Below are positions 25,693 through 35,921 of a stretch of DNA of 64,000 bases, in pieces. The position numbers were made by a program, and so were the translations under genes. The notes under the pieces were generated by a model that saw only the letters and a program-made list of their open reading frames with translations, did not search any database and had not been told where the DNA came from. Every line of letters begins with the position of its first letter. Within the stretch, counting starts at the first letter, position 1. The stretch is from Candidatus Thalassospirochaeta sargassi (GTDB lineage Bacteria; Spirochaetota; Spirochaetia; UBA9216), in the NCBI GenBank assembly GCA_028532855.1, contig JAQQAL010000040.1:38704-102703 (forward strand). Reading direction: 5' to 3'.

Positions 25693-27229
25693 AGTTCTGG
25701 CGGTAGACTGCGGAACGCAGAGCCTGCGCGTAATAATTTTTAACAAATCCGGTGAAATTACAGCTAAGGCCAAAATTGAATATGAGCCATATACCTCACC
25801 TCATCCGGGATGGGCGGAGCAGGATCCTGAAGTATTCTGGCAGGCTCTTTTAGATGGCTGTGCCGAACTGCGTGAAAAAAATCCCGGGGAGTTTTCATCA
25901 GTGGCCGGAATCGGGGTCACTAGCCAGCGTGATACAATGATAAATATTGAAGAAAACGGTCTAGCTCTCAGGCCCGCGATAACATGGCTTGATACGAGGA
26001 AGGCCGAGGGCGGCTATAAACCAAATGCCGTTATGAAGGCTGCTTACAGGCTATGCGGGATGGAGCGTACGCTTACTAAGACTATGCGAGACGCCAAGTG
26101 TAACTGGATAAGAGAGAACCAGCCCGGGATATGGGAAAAAACCTGGAAATATGTTGAGGTATCGGGGTTTCTGAATCACAGACTTTGCGGGGAACCTGTA
26201 GATTCGGTTGCATCAATGGTGGGGCATATTCCGTTTGATAATAAGCGCAGGGACTGGGCGGGGCCATCGGGGATTACCTCGAAGCTCTGTCCTGTTGAAA
26301 ATTCCCTTCGCTATCGTCTTGTAGAGCCGGGTGAACAGGCCGGCAGGCTGACCGCAGCTGCAGCAGCACAGACCGGGCTGCCAGAGGGGCTTCCGGTAAT
26401 TGCCTGCGGGAGCGACAAAGCCTGCGAAACCCTCGGTGCCGGCTGCCTCGATACCTCTATTGCTTCACTCAGTTTCGGTACAACAGCCACTGTAGAGGTT
26501 CTGTCTGATCGATACTTCGAGCCGCTGCCCTTTCTTCCGGCTTATTGCGCAGCATACCCGGGAGCCTGGGTCCCCGAGATTGAGATTTATCGGGGCTATT
26601 GGATGATCAGCTGGTTTAGAGATGAGCTGGGACATGAGGAATGCGAGAAAGCCAGGCGGCAGGGAGTTCTACCGGAGGAGCTTTTTAATAAGCTTCTTGA
26701 AAGTGAACCCCCGGGCTGTATGGGGCTGATGATGCAGCCTTACTGGGGGCCGGGGTTGAAGGACCCGATGGCGAAGGGGGCTATAATTGGTTTCGGTGAT
26801 ACCCACACCAGATCATCAATTTATCGTGCTACGATAGAAGGGCTCGGATACGCTCTGCGTGACGGGCTTGAAACCCTTGAGAAGCGGGGAGGCTTTAACA
26901 GTGAACGAGTCGCTGTTTCCGGAGGTGCAAGTCAGTCTGATATTATCTGCCAGATAAGTGCGGATATTTTCGGTAAACCGCATTTTCGCGGAGAAACCTA
27001 TGAAGCATCCAGTCTCGGCGCAGCGGTTCTAATCAGTTCAGGACTGGGGCTGCATCCGTCCGTGGATGATGCTGTGAAACAGATGGTTCGCTATGAGCGG
27101 GAGTTTACCCCTGATAAGGCCAGGCATGAATTGTACAGCAGACTGTTCAGTGTTTACAAAAGGATTTACCCGAAACTCAACGGCTTATATGAAGATATTC
27201 AAAGGATAACCGGCTACCCGGAACTATAG
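25682..27229 (+). CDS. FGGY-family carbohydrate (glycerol-like) kinase
   Basis: A 515-residue sugar/polyol kinase. It shows the ATPase-fold start VLAVDCGTQSLRVIIFN, the substrate-proximal SQRDTMI and WLDTR segments, the catalytic-aspartate region ACGSDKACETLGAG and the C-terminal adenosine motif AVSGGASQSDIICQISAD. It differs from true GlpK at several positions (for instance GSDKACE where GlpK has a GDQQAA-type motif), so glycerol is not certain. Xylulose-, erythritol- or alkylglycerol-like polyols remain possible. Context with the glycerol-phosphate dehydrogenase module suggests a glycerol-like product. Confidence 0.85.
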   Translation: MRDRVLAVDCGTQSLRVIIFNKSGEITAKAKIEYEPYTSPHPGWAEQDPEVFWQALLDGCAELREKNPGEFSSVAGIGVTSQRDTMINIEENGLALRPAITWLDTRKAEGGYKPNAVMKAAYRLCGMERTLTKTMRDAKCNWIRENQPGIWEKTWKYVEVSGFLNHRLCGEPVDSVASMVGHIPFDNKRRDWAGPSGITSKLCPVENSLRYRLVEPGEQAGRLTAAAAAQTGLPEGLPVIACGSDKACETLGAGCLDTSIASLSFGTTATVEVLSDRYFEPLPFLPAYCAAYPGAWVPEIEIYRGYWMISWFRDELGHEECEKARRQGVLPEELFNKLLESEPPGCMGLMMQPYWGPGLKDPMAKGAIIGFGDTHTRSSIYRATIEGLGYALRDGLETLEKRGGFNSERVAVSGGASQSDIICQISADIFGKPHFRGETYEASSLGAAVLISSGLGLHPSVDDAVKQMVRYEREFTPDKARHELYSRLFSVYKRIYPKLNGLYEDIQRITGYPEL

Positions 27230-27242
27230 ATGAGGAGACAGC

Positions 27243-29006
27243 ATGGCTGAAAGAAAAAAATATAAAGATTTCAAACCAGAGTGGGAGGTTGTTCCCCCGC
27301 CCAAGAAGACATTCCGCTCAATTCTCAAATGGGGGGACCATGAAGAGTTCAAAGAACCGAATGAAAGACTGTTTAAGGTTATGAAGGATGTGTTCTGCCT
27401 TACGGACGAAGATTTTAAACAAAAAGAAGCCCAGGGGCTGGAGGAAGTGCCTGAAGAAATTCCTTGCGGACTTGCTGAAGAACACATAGCCTTTCTGCAA
27501 TCTGTTTTCGGTGATGACAGGCTGAGTACAAGTGCTTATGACAGGCTTTCTGTGGCATACGGAAAGACGATGTATGATCTTTATCGTCTGCGTGAGAACA
27601 TAATAGAAAACATTCCGGATGCGGTTGTTTATCCAGCGGACAAGGAAGAGATAGAAAGGCTTGTTCCCTACTGCAACGAGCATAGAATCCCCATTTATGT
27701 TTACGGCGGCGGCTCGTCTGTTACCCGGGGGGTAGAGGCATACAAGGGTGGAATTACCCTCGACATGCGGCCGTATTTTAACAAGGTCATTGAATTCAAC
27801 GAAACAGATCAGACCATAACTGTTCAGGCTGGAATGTCCGGGCCGCGCCTGGAAGAGGTTCTGAACACTGCCCCCGATCTCTTCAACGCTGCGCGTGCCT
27901 ACACCTGCGGCCATTTCCCGCAGTCCTTCGAGTATTCATCCGTCGGCGGCTGGGTTGTAACCCGGGGCGCGGGACAGAATTCCACCTACTACGGCAATAT
28001 CCGCGACATGGTTATGGGGCAGGAGTATGTTACCCCCCGGGGCAACATAAGCAGTTACGGGATCCCCGCTCATGCGGTCGGTCCTGAAATCGATGAGATT
28101 ATGATGGGCTCTGAAGGTGCTTTTGGTATACTGACTCACGTTAAGCTTAAGGTCTTCAGGCTCACAAAGGAAAATCGTAAAAAGTTCAGCTTTATTTTCA
28201 AAAACTGGGAAGAGGCCCGGGCCGCCGCCCGCGAAATAATGCAGTATGAGGCAGGCAAGCCATCAGTATTCAGGCTATCAGACCCTGAAGAAACCGATTT
28301 CATGCTTAAACTCTACGGTGTAGAAGGATCTGTCCTTGAAACAGCAATGAACGCCATGGACTATAAACCTATGGAGCGCTGTCTTTTTCTGGGCTGGTCT
28401 GAGGGAGAGCGTGGTTTTTCAAAGAACCTGGCCCGCAACGTGAAAAAAATCTGCCGCAGACACGGAGGTTTCTCGTTGACAGGCTACGTGACAAAGGCCT
28501 GGGAGCACGGACGTTTTTCCGATCCCTACCTGCGTGAATCCCTGCAGGACTACGGCATAATTATCGATACAATGGAATGCGGGGTTACCTGGGATAATAT
28601 GGGAAGAGTGCATGAGTATGTTCGGGAGTATACAAAATCACGGCCGGGGACAGTCTGTATGACCCATCTTTCACACGCCTATCCACAGGGCGCTAATCTC
28701 TACTTCATTTTTATCGGAAAGTTTAAGGATAAGGAAGAATATCTTGAATACCAATTTGGTATATTTGATAATATTCAGGCTGCAGGAGCTTCAATGAGTC
28801 ATCATCACGGGGTAGGCAAAATGACTGCCCTCTGGGTGGAGGATTCAATTGGTAAACCGCAGTTGGATCTGTTCCGATCACTGAAGACTTATTTCGACCC
28901 GAATAATATAATGAATCCGGGCGGAACCCTTGGACTTGACCTGAGAGAGGATGAAAAACGAAAACCTAAATATGCAGGGCGAAAATGGGATAATCCGGCC
29001 TGGTAG
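27243..29006 (+). CDS. Alkyl-dihydroxyacetonephosphate-synthase-like FAD-binding oxidase
   Basis: A 587-residue flavoprotein of the VAO/PCMH FAD_binding_4 group. The FAD-binding half (about 120-300) includes PIYVYGGGSSVTRGVEAYKGG and SSVGGWVVTRGAGQNSTYYG; a cap domain follows. The C-terminal motif SHHHGVGK matches the histidine cluster of peroxisomal alkyl-DHAP synthase, which exchanges the acyl chain of acyl-DHAP for a fatty alcohol. RBS GAGGAG and a 13-nt gap link it to the kinase gene. In this setting it could make or break a glycerol ether, or be a dehydrogenase of a 2-hydroxy acid or polyol. I favour the AGPS-like assignment for the fold and leave the reaction open. Confidence 0.8.
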   Translation: MAERKKYKDFKPEWEVVPPPKKTFRSILKWGDHEEFKEPNERLFKVMKDVFCLTDEDFKQKEAQGLEEVPEEIPCGLAEEHIAFLQSVFGDDRLSTSAYDRLSVAYGKTMYDLYRLRENIIENIPDAVVYPADKEEIERLVPYCNEHRIPIYVYGGGSSVTRGVEAYKGGITLDMRPYFNKVIEFNETDQTITVQAGMSGPRLEEVLNTAPDLFNAARAYTCGHFPQSFEYSSVGGWVVTRGAGQNSTYYGNIRDMVMGQEYVTPRGNISSYGIPAHAVGPEIDEIMMGSEGAFGILTHVKLKVFRLTKENRKKFSFIFKNWEEARAAAREIMQYEAGKPSVFRLSDPEETDFMLKLYGVEGSVLETAMNAMDYKPMERCLFLGWSEGERGFSKNLARNVKKICRRHGGFSLTGYVTKAWEHGRFSDPYLRESLQDYGIIIDTMECGVTWDNMGRVHEYVREYTKSRPGTVCMTHLSHAYPQGANLYFIFIGKFKDKEEYLEYQFGIFDNIQAAGASMSHHHGVGKMTALWVEDSIGKPQLDLFRSLKTYFDPNNIMNPGGTLGLDLREDEKRKPKYAGRKWDNPAW

Positions 29007-29041
29007 CGCCGTATATCAAATAAACTTGATGTAATCACTGT

Positions 29042-29070
29042 TTGACAAATCATATATTAAATTATACAAT
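29042..29070 (+). promoter_or_regulatory. Strong promoter of the iron-type alcohol dehydrogenase
   Basis: TTGACA (29042-29047), 17-bp spacer, TACAAT (29065-29070). Transcription should begin near 29077, giving a leader of about 59 nt that holds the alternative hairpins. Confidence 0.8.
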
Positions 29071-29099
29071 AAAAACAAATAATATATGGAATTAATAAC

Positions 29100-29131
29100 G
29101 CAGGAGACCACCCCTCCTGCCAAACAGGAGG
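29100..29131 (+). promoter_or_regulatory. Candidate translational switch before the alcohol dehydrogenase gene
   Basis: Three segments compete. GCAGGAG (29100-29106) pairs perfectly with CTCCTGC (29114-29120). CCTCCTG (29113-29119) also pairs perfectly with CAGGAGG (29125-29131), which is the Shine-Dalgarno. The first hairpin frees the ribosome site and the second hides it. Such anti-anti-SD / anti-SD / SD layouts are typical of RNA switches; GGA motifs could also bind CsrA. Confidence 0.55.
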
Positions 29132-29135
29132 AATT

Positions 29136-30302
29136 ATGTATCCATTTGAATATTACATCCCCACAAAGGTAATCTTCGGGGAAGGCCGGATAAGCGAACT
29201 TGGTGAAGTTGCATCAACATTCGGAAAAAAGATAATGTTCGTTTCATATGACGAGGATTTTGTTAAATCAGTAGGTCTTCTTGATAAGGCCATGAAGCCG
29301 CTTAAAGATGCGGGACTTGAAATTATCCCATTCTTCGGTGCTAAGCCCAATCCAACGGTTTCACATATAAGAGAGGGGATTGAGCTTGCAAAGAAAGACA
29401 TGCCGGATGTCATTGTCGCTCTCGGAGGCGGTTCAGTCATTGATACAGCAAAAGCTATTGCTTTCGGTTCATTGACTGACGTAGATATCTGGGACCTTGC
29501 AACAGGAGCAGCAGAACCTGAAAAGGTTCTTCCGCTGATAGCAGTTTCTACTATTCCTGCAACAAGCTCGGAAATGAACCCGACATCTGTTGTATCAAAT
29601 GAAGAAAATGGTCGAAAAGAGGGCTTTGTTAACGCGCTGATGTTTCCAAAGGTTGCAATCTGTGACCCTGAATTAACATACACCCTTCCTATCGGACCTA
29701 CAGCCATTGCAGCTGCTGATATTGTATCACATCTGCTTGAAGCATACCTTGCTCATCACCTTGAATGGGCCCCGATGCAGAACAGATACTCGACCGGTAT
29801 GATAAGAACAGTCATCGACTGCATGGACAGACTCATGAAAGATCCGAAGGATGCAGAAGCACGTGCGCAGCTGATGTGGACTGCAACATTTGCCTGGAAC
29901 GGATTTTACCCCTGCGGTCTTGGGCCGCATGACGCGATTATCCATATTGTAGGTCATACCTTCTCAGCTTTCTATGACACAGTTCACGGTGCTGCAATGT
30001 CTGTAACAATACCTGCGATTATGAAATTTCACAAGGAAGAGCGATTTGCAAGATACTCCGATATGGCCAGAGAAGTCTTTGGCGCTGAAGGTGAAGATTC
30101 TGTTGAGCTTGCTCAGGTCGCAATTGATGGTATCACAGCATGGTTCAACAAAATCGGTGCTCCGGTTAACTTCAGGGAAGCCAATATCCCGACTGACAAA
30201 CTCTCTGAAATGGCTGACGACATGCTTGTTACTCAGAAAAACTGGGGATCATCCTACTATACCAAAGACATGATGCTCGAGATTCTTGAGCTCTGTAAAT
30301 AA
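29136..30302 (+). CDS. Iron-containing alcohol dehydrogenase (butanol-dehydrogenase type)
   Basis: A 388-residue cytoplasmic NAD(P)-dependent alcohol/aldehyde oxidoreductase of iron-type family III. It shows the nucleotide loop ALGGGSVIDTAKAIAF and the metal ligands Asp/His in AADIVSHLLEAYL and two His in IVGHTFSAFYDTVHGAAM. Codon choice is strongly biased, like groEL in this window, suggesting high expression. It has its own promoter, a structured leader and an AACAGGAGGAATT ribosome site. It may reduce aldehydes in fermentation or serve the upstream operon; both are possible. Confidence 0.92.
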   Translation: MYPFEYYIPTKVIFGEGRISELGEVASTFGKKIMFVSYDEDFVKSVGLLDKAMKPLKDAGLEIIPFFGAKPNPTVSHIREGIELAKKDMPDVIVALGGGSVIDTAKAIAFGSLTDVDIWDLATGAAEPEKVLPLIAVSTIPATSSEMNPTSVVSNEENGRKEGFVNALMFPKVAICDPELTYTLPIGPTAIAAADIVSHLLEAYLAHHLEWAPMQNRYSTGMIRTVIDCMDRLMKDPKDAEARAQLMWTATFAWNGFYPCGLGPHDAIIHIVGHTFSAFYDTVHGAAMSVTIPAIMKFHKEERFARYSDMAREVFGAEGEDSVELAQVAIDGITAWFNKIGAPVNFREANIPTDKLSEMADDMLVTQKNWGSSYYTKDMMLEILELCK

Positions 30303-30322
30303 TTTACACCAATCTCCTATCT

Positions 30323-30355
30323 GCCGCTCCGGAATTTCGGGGCGGCTCTTTTTTT
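30323..30355 (+). terminator. Terminator of the alcohol dehydrogenase gene
   Basis: GCCGCTCCG / CGGGGCGGC stem (9 bp, one G-U) with a 6-nt loop, then CTTTTTTT. The rest of the 274-bp gap to mnmA has no convincing gene and ends in the mnmA promoter. Confidence 0.9.
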
Positions 30356-30564
30356 GTACGGTTGGAATTGATGCTACGAGCCTCTCTGCGGTATGCATCG
30401 GAGCCAGATAAATAGATCATACACGACAAAATGCTGCAGCTAGTGACCTTCAAATAGAAAGCAAAGATCGCAAGCGGATGAGGATTGCGGTTGAAGCGCT
30501 TGGATAGCCGGATTATATCAGGGGAGCTTATCGTTTTATGTAGCATGCCGATAAATATTTCGGT

Positions 30565-30570
30565 TATAAT
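30565..30570 (+). promoter_or_regulatory. -10 box of mnmA, leaderless
   Basis: Perfect TATAAT ends 6 nt before the ATG at 30577. No good -35 hexamer is seen and there is no Shine-Dalgarno. Confidence 0.6.
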
Positions 30571-30576
30571 AGACGC

Positions 30577-31698
30577 ATGATTACTACAATAGCTATGAGC
30601 GGCGGAGTAGATTCAAGTGCTGCCGCCTGGCTCTTAAAAAATGATCCTGTGTTTCAGGCTGAGTATCCTGATAATAAACTGCTGGGCGTAACCCACTGGT
30701 GGGATGAGCTCAGGCTCTCAAGCCCCGGGCTGCAGGAGCGTGCCGCATCGGTATGCAGCAGACTTGATATCCCGTATCGCGTGTTTGATTTAGGGGGTGA
30801 TTTCAGGAGTAAGGTTATGGATGATTTCGCCTCCAGTTATACCCGCGGCGAAACACCAAACCCCTGTGTCCGCTGCAATGAACGCATCCGGTTCCGAGAA
30901 TTCTATAGTCTCTGTCATGATGAAGCCGGCAGGTTTGCTGATGGTGAAAATCTTCCTTTTGCGGACAAGGATTTCAGATTCTGTACCGGACATTATGTTC
31001 GTACAGAAGTGCGTAATGGCAGAACCTTTTTGAAGAAGGCTGTTGATCCAACCAAAGATCAGTCCTACATGCTTTACCGTATTCCCGCAGAAGTCCTTGA
31101 GCACTGTATTTTTCCACTCGGTTCATATACGAAGGACCGTATCAAGTCTATTGCTGCCGAGCATGGTTTTTTCGGTACGGCTATAAAAGAAAGTCAGGAT
31201 ATCTGTTTTATTGATGATGATTACATCTCGTTTCTAAAACGCCACCTGGAGCCCTCTGCATTGAAGAGACTGGATAAACCCGGAAGGATATTTGATATGG
31301 AAGGGAACCTGCTCGGTCCTTCAAGAGGATTCCTGCATTATACAATTGGTCAGCGGAAGGGGCTCGGACTTGGAGACGGCCCGTGGTATGTTACCGGGGT
31401 AAGTGCCGAGGATAACATTGTACGTGTTGGCAGGAGGGAGCAGCTTGGAGTCAAGCGCTTCGGGGTAAAAGAACTGAATTGGTTTATTCCAGAGGCTGAT
31501 TCAGTGCTGGCGAAGGGGCTTGAGTGCCGGGTGCAGGTGCGTTACAACTCAACTGAATACAGCAGCAGGTGTACATCCTCGGCTGAAGGAGCCGTTGTTG
31601 AGCTTGAAGTACCTGCTGTTGCAACCCCGGGTCAGTCGGCGGTCTTCTACGATGGTGATTTGGTGATAGGTGGAGGTATAATCTGCAGACTTGAATAA
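30577..31698 (+). CDS. mnmA: tRNA-specific 2-thiouridylase
   Basis: A 373-residue enzyme that puts sulfur on wobble uridine 34 of Lys, Glu and Gln tRNAs. It has the PP-loop AMSGGVDSSAAAWLL, the catalytic Cys in NPCVRCNERIRF near residue 92 and the second catalytic Cys in SQDICFIDD near residue 206. The C-terminal beta domain is present. The length is normal (about 360-380). The region around residue 115 is somewhat longer than usual. Its end overlaps the region upstream of birA, and the two are probably co-transcribed. Confidence 0.95.
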   Translation: MITTIAMSGGVDSSAAAWLLKNDPVFQAEYPDNKLLGVTHWWDELRLSSPGLQERAASVCSRLDIPYRVFDLGGDFRSKVMDDFASSYTRGETPNPCVRCNERIRFREFYSLCHDEAGRFADGENLPFADKDFRFCTGHYVRTEVRNGRTFLKKAVDPTKDQSYMLYRIPAEVLEHCIFPLGSYTKDRIKSIAAEHGFFGTAIKESQDICFIDDDYISFLKRHLEPSALKRLDKPGRIFDMEGNLLGPSRGFLHYTIGQRKGLGLGDGPWYVTGVSAEDNIVRVGRREQLGVKRFGVKELNWFIPEADSVLAKGLECRVQVRYNSTEYSSRCTSSAEGAVVELEVPAVATPGQSAVFYDGDLVIGGGIICRLE

Positions 31699-31717
31699 TG
31701 AGCTGCAGGTAATATCG

Positions 31718-32536
31718 ATGGATAACCCGCTTAATCCGAATGCACCGATAATTTATCTTAAAGAAACAGACTCTACAATGCTTGAAGCCAGACGCCGGAC
31801 CGAGTCCGAACCGGGGCTCGCGTCAGGTACGGTAATACAGGCTGAATATCAGAGTGCGGGCCGCGGCAGGATGAAGAACAGGCGCTGGGAAGCATCCCCT
31901 GGCGACTCGCTGCTTTTTACCGTGATATTTACGAAACCCGACCTCTCCCGCTGCATGTCCGGCCGTCCCTTCACCCTGCTGCCGCTGCTGTGCGGTCTGG
32001 CTGTTGCCGGTGCTGTAACTGCATATGCAGGCGCGGTTGAGGCCTGTGCTTCCGGGGGTACCGTTTCCGCCGCTGATATCAGGATAAAATGGCCGAATGA
32101 TGTTTTAGCCGGAGGCAGAAAGCTCTGCGGAATACTCTGTGAGGCCTCCGGCGATTATGTCTATGCCGGAATCGGCATAAATCTTAATCAGACCGAATTC
32201 GCACCGGAGCTGCGGCGGCCGGCCTGTTCGGTCCGCATGCTGACGGAGCGGGGTGAGGGTTTCAGCGCTGACCTCTCTGCCGGCAGTCTGTTTGAGCTTG
32301 TACTGGAACATCTTGCCGGCGCACTGTCAAATGATGGCTGGAAAAAAGCTGTCCGGAACAGGCTGTATAAGATTGGAGAAGTGGTTCAATTCAGAGAAGG
32401 CCTGCCGGAGGATGCATCCGGCGGCGCTGGAGGGCTTATTCAGGGGGTGCTTTCCGGCATAGACGAGCATGGTGCATTAATACTCAGGACTCCGGACGGG
32501 ACAGCAGGCTTCACAAATGGTGAGCTTCTGGTTTAA
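31718..32536 (+). CDS. birA: Biotin-[acetyl-CoA-carboxylase] ligase
   Basis: A 272-residue biotin protein ligase that activates biotin with ATP and attaches it to carboxylase carrier proteins. ETDSTMLEARR, the biotin/AMP loop QSAGRGRMKNRRW and IKWPNDVLAGGRKLCGIL are diagnostic. It lacks the N-terminal DNA-binding domain of the E. coli repressor form, so it is purely an enzyme (class I). ATG 31718 is chosen over a TTG nine codons earlier. It converges with the next gene with a 4-nt overlap and no terminator. Confidence 0.93.
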   Translation: MDNPLNPNAPIIYLKETDSTMLEARRRTESEPGLASGTVIQAEYQSAGRGRMKNRRWEASPGDSLLFTVIFTKPDLSRCMSGRPFTLLPLLCGLAVAGAVTAYAGAVEACASGGTVSAADIRIKWPNDVLAGGRKLCGILCEASGDYVYAGIGINLNQTEFAPELRRPACSVRMLTERGEGFSADLSAGSLFELVLEHLAGALSNDGWKKAVRNRLYKIGEVVQFREGLPEDASGGAGGLIQGVLSGIDEHGALILRTPDGTAGFTNGELLV

Positions 32537-33366
32537 TTTTTCCGGAAATTGATTCTTATGTTTATCTGTTCAGTTACACCGCTGTAGAAATCAGCCGGGG
32601 CCCGTGTATAGCTTCCACCCGGATTAATAAAAAGAACCTTTCTACCGTGCCGAGAACCGGTTTTAACAGCGAGAGTGTTCAGGTTTGTATCGACTGCGTA
32701 GGCAAGGCTGACAGTGGTTTGGTTTGTCGATATTTCAAATTGTTTACCGACAATTTCCAAAGAGGTCTCAGTATCCGGTTTTATCACTTCAGGCTCGGAA
32801 CTGTCGGATGATATTGTTATTCCGGATTTGTTGCTGTTACGGAGAGAGAACTCGAATAAGGCCGCCGATGTAACATCATTGTCAAACTCTGGATAATCTG
32901 CTGTCAGCAGTATATCTGCTTTTTCGGTAAGCCTGCTGAAGATGAAATCAGTAAATACCCGACAGTCATAATTCCTGTTTTTCGGGATCTGCAGAGTTCT
33001 AAGACCATATTCATTCTCGGAATCAAAGGCAAAGGCGCTCTCGTTCCTGTATTGTATATCCTCTTCATCTGTAGTAAAGAATGTTCTGCTGTTTAATCTG
33101 TCAAAAATTATAGAAGCTTCACTGCTTATTCGTTTCAGAGAGCCCTTATTGAAGTGCATATCGAATAGATATCCGGATAGTGTAACCTGACCGGTCATAT
33201 TTGCCGTAAGGGTTCGTTCGGGTATTTCAATTTTCATACCTGTATCGACTCTTCCGGCTGGAAAGCTGGTTTTTTCTGCTTTTATAGTAGAAGAGTGTTC
33301 GCCGGATACACTGTCGGCTGGCTGAACCCCCAGAATTTGTCTGACTTTATCGGATATTCTTCCCAT
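32533..33366 (-). CDS. Hypothetical cytoplasmic protein
   Basis: A 277-residue protein that I do not recognise. It has no signal peptide or membrane helix. The first 45 residues look disordered (MGRISDKVRQILGV then Ser/Thr-rich); the rest alternates short beta-type stretches such as TVSLAYAVDTNLNTLAVK and INIRINFRKN. ATG 33366 has no Shine-Dalgarno; a GTG one codon earlier is equally possible. It may bind or scaffold something, but nothing indicates what. Confidence 0.45.
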   Translation of the reverse strand: MGRISDKVRQILGVQPADSVSGEHSSTIKAEKTSFPAGRVDTGMKIEIPERTLTANMTGQVTLSGYLFDMHFNKGSLKRISSEASIIFDRLNSRTFFTTDEEDIQYRNESAFAFDSENEYGLRTLQIPKNRNYDCRVFTDFIFSRLTEKADILLTADYPEFDNDVTSAALFEFSLRNSNKSGITISSDSSEPEVIKPDTETSLEIVGKQFEISTNQTTVSLAYAVDTNLNTLAVKTGSRHGRKVLFINPGGSYTRAPADFYSGVTEQINIRINFRKN

Positions 33367-33442
33367 CACAGCTATACTTTTTGCACTGAAAAGGGTATAA
33401 AGTCAAGCACTGTAATGATATAAATATTTTTTCATTTTTCAG

Positions 33443-33471
33443 TTGATGATTAGAAATATTATTTGTATCTT
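33443..33471 (+). promoter_or_regulatory. groEL promoter
   Basis: TTGATG (33443-33448), 17-bp spacer, TATCTT (33466-33471). No CIRCE element lies nearby, so HrcA control of the usual type is not supported. Confidence 0.6.
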
Positions 33472-33498
33472 AATATCAGAAAATCAATTTGAACCAAT

Positions 33499-35247
<1,749 letters not shown>

Positions 35248-35248
35248 G

Positions 35249-35490
35249 GTAAACAGCTTTGCTGTTTACTTTCTGGAGTTTTGAACTTTCAGTCCAAAAC
35301 ATCCAGAATCCAACCCTTCTGGGTTGGATTGAGTATTTCCTTCGGGGTATACCCATCAGTTAATAATACGCCCTGCCCGGTTTGGGTGGGGTTTAATAAA
35401 AAAAGTACATACGTGTACTTTTTTTATATTGAAGTTTACATGGCGTAAACTTCAGAGGTTTAAAGTTATCTGCATCCATGCAGGAACTTT
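35249..35490. repeat. Array of consecutive perfect hairpins after groEL
   Basis: In 240 bp I see: GTAAACAGC stem (35249-35269, 9 bp); TTCTGGA stem (35271-35308); AATCCAACCC stem (35307-35330, 10 bp); GGGTATACCC (35345-35354); an A7GTACA stem (35398-35425, 12 bp); TGAAGTTTAC stem (35430-35454, 10 bp); and AAAGTT enclosing CTGCAT/ATGCAG (35462-35490). No open frame of note. At least one is a terminator; the rest are unexplained. Confidence 0.7.
35398..35425. terminator. Bidirectional terminator-like hairpin after groEL
   Basis: Perfect 12-bp stem of A7GTACA with TGTACT7, tetraloop TACG, so a U-tract trails the stem on either strand. Confidence 0.85.
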
Positions 35491-35507
35491 CTAAATAGGA
35501 ACAGGTA

Positions 35508-35804
35508 ATGACAAAGGAAGAATTTGTTTTTTCAATTGGATTTCAGGGTGAAGCTGCTATTGTTGACGGCAAGGCCCGCAAAGAGTATAAAAACCTGTCG
35601 ACATCCGAACTTGCTGAGAAAGGCCTCTTCCGTGCTGCATTCTGTTCGGCTCTTTTTGACAATGATGAATCCGAAATGAAGTCTGTTCTTGAGAGTTATA
35701 AAAATCAGAGCGGAGCACAGATGTCGTCTATAGATGATATGAAAAAGATGCTTGGACTCTATGCTGTCCCCGACGGTATTAACAAAGTGACGGTGATCAA
35801 CTGA
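35508..35804 (+). CDS. Hypothetical small protein
   Basis: A 98-residue soluble protein with no recognised family. It reads as an N-terminal beta part (EFVFSIGFQGEAAIVDGKAR) followed by helices (STSELAEKGLFRAAFCSALF). RBS-like AGGAACAGG precedes the ATG. It follows the hairpin array and stands alone. Coding bias resembles its neighbours, so it is probably real. Confidence 0.6.
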   Translation: MTKEEFVFSIGFQGEAAIVDGKARKEYKNLSTSELAEKGLFRAAFCSALFDNDESEMKSVLESYKNQSGAQMSSIDDMKKMLGLYAVPDGINKVTVIN

Positions 35805-35887
35805 CCGGACTCTGCCTTAATCAGGCTCCCATCTTCAAATTCAAATAATAAATATAAACCGATCAATTTTTTGAAACAATATTCTTC

Positions 35888-35916
35888 TTGTTGTCTGAAT
35901 ATGTTCAGGCTAAAAT
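35888..35916 (+). promoter_or_regulatory. Promoter of the outer-membrane-like protein gene, leaderless
   Basis: TTGTTG (35888-35893), 17-bp spacer, TAAAAT (35911-35916), 5 nt to the ATG. Confidence 0.6.
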
Positions 35917-35921
35917 GAAGT

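Noticed and set aside
27318..27914. 198-codon frame opposite the AGPS-like gene
   Set aside because: Antisense shadow of conserved FAD-binding coding sequence.
35345..35354. GGGTATACCC as a separate operator
   Set aside because: A 10-bp palindrome alone is weak evidence; it is reported only as part of the hairpin run.
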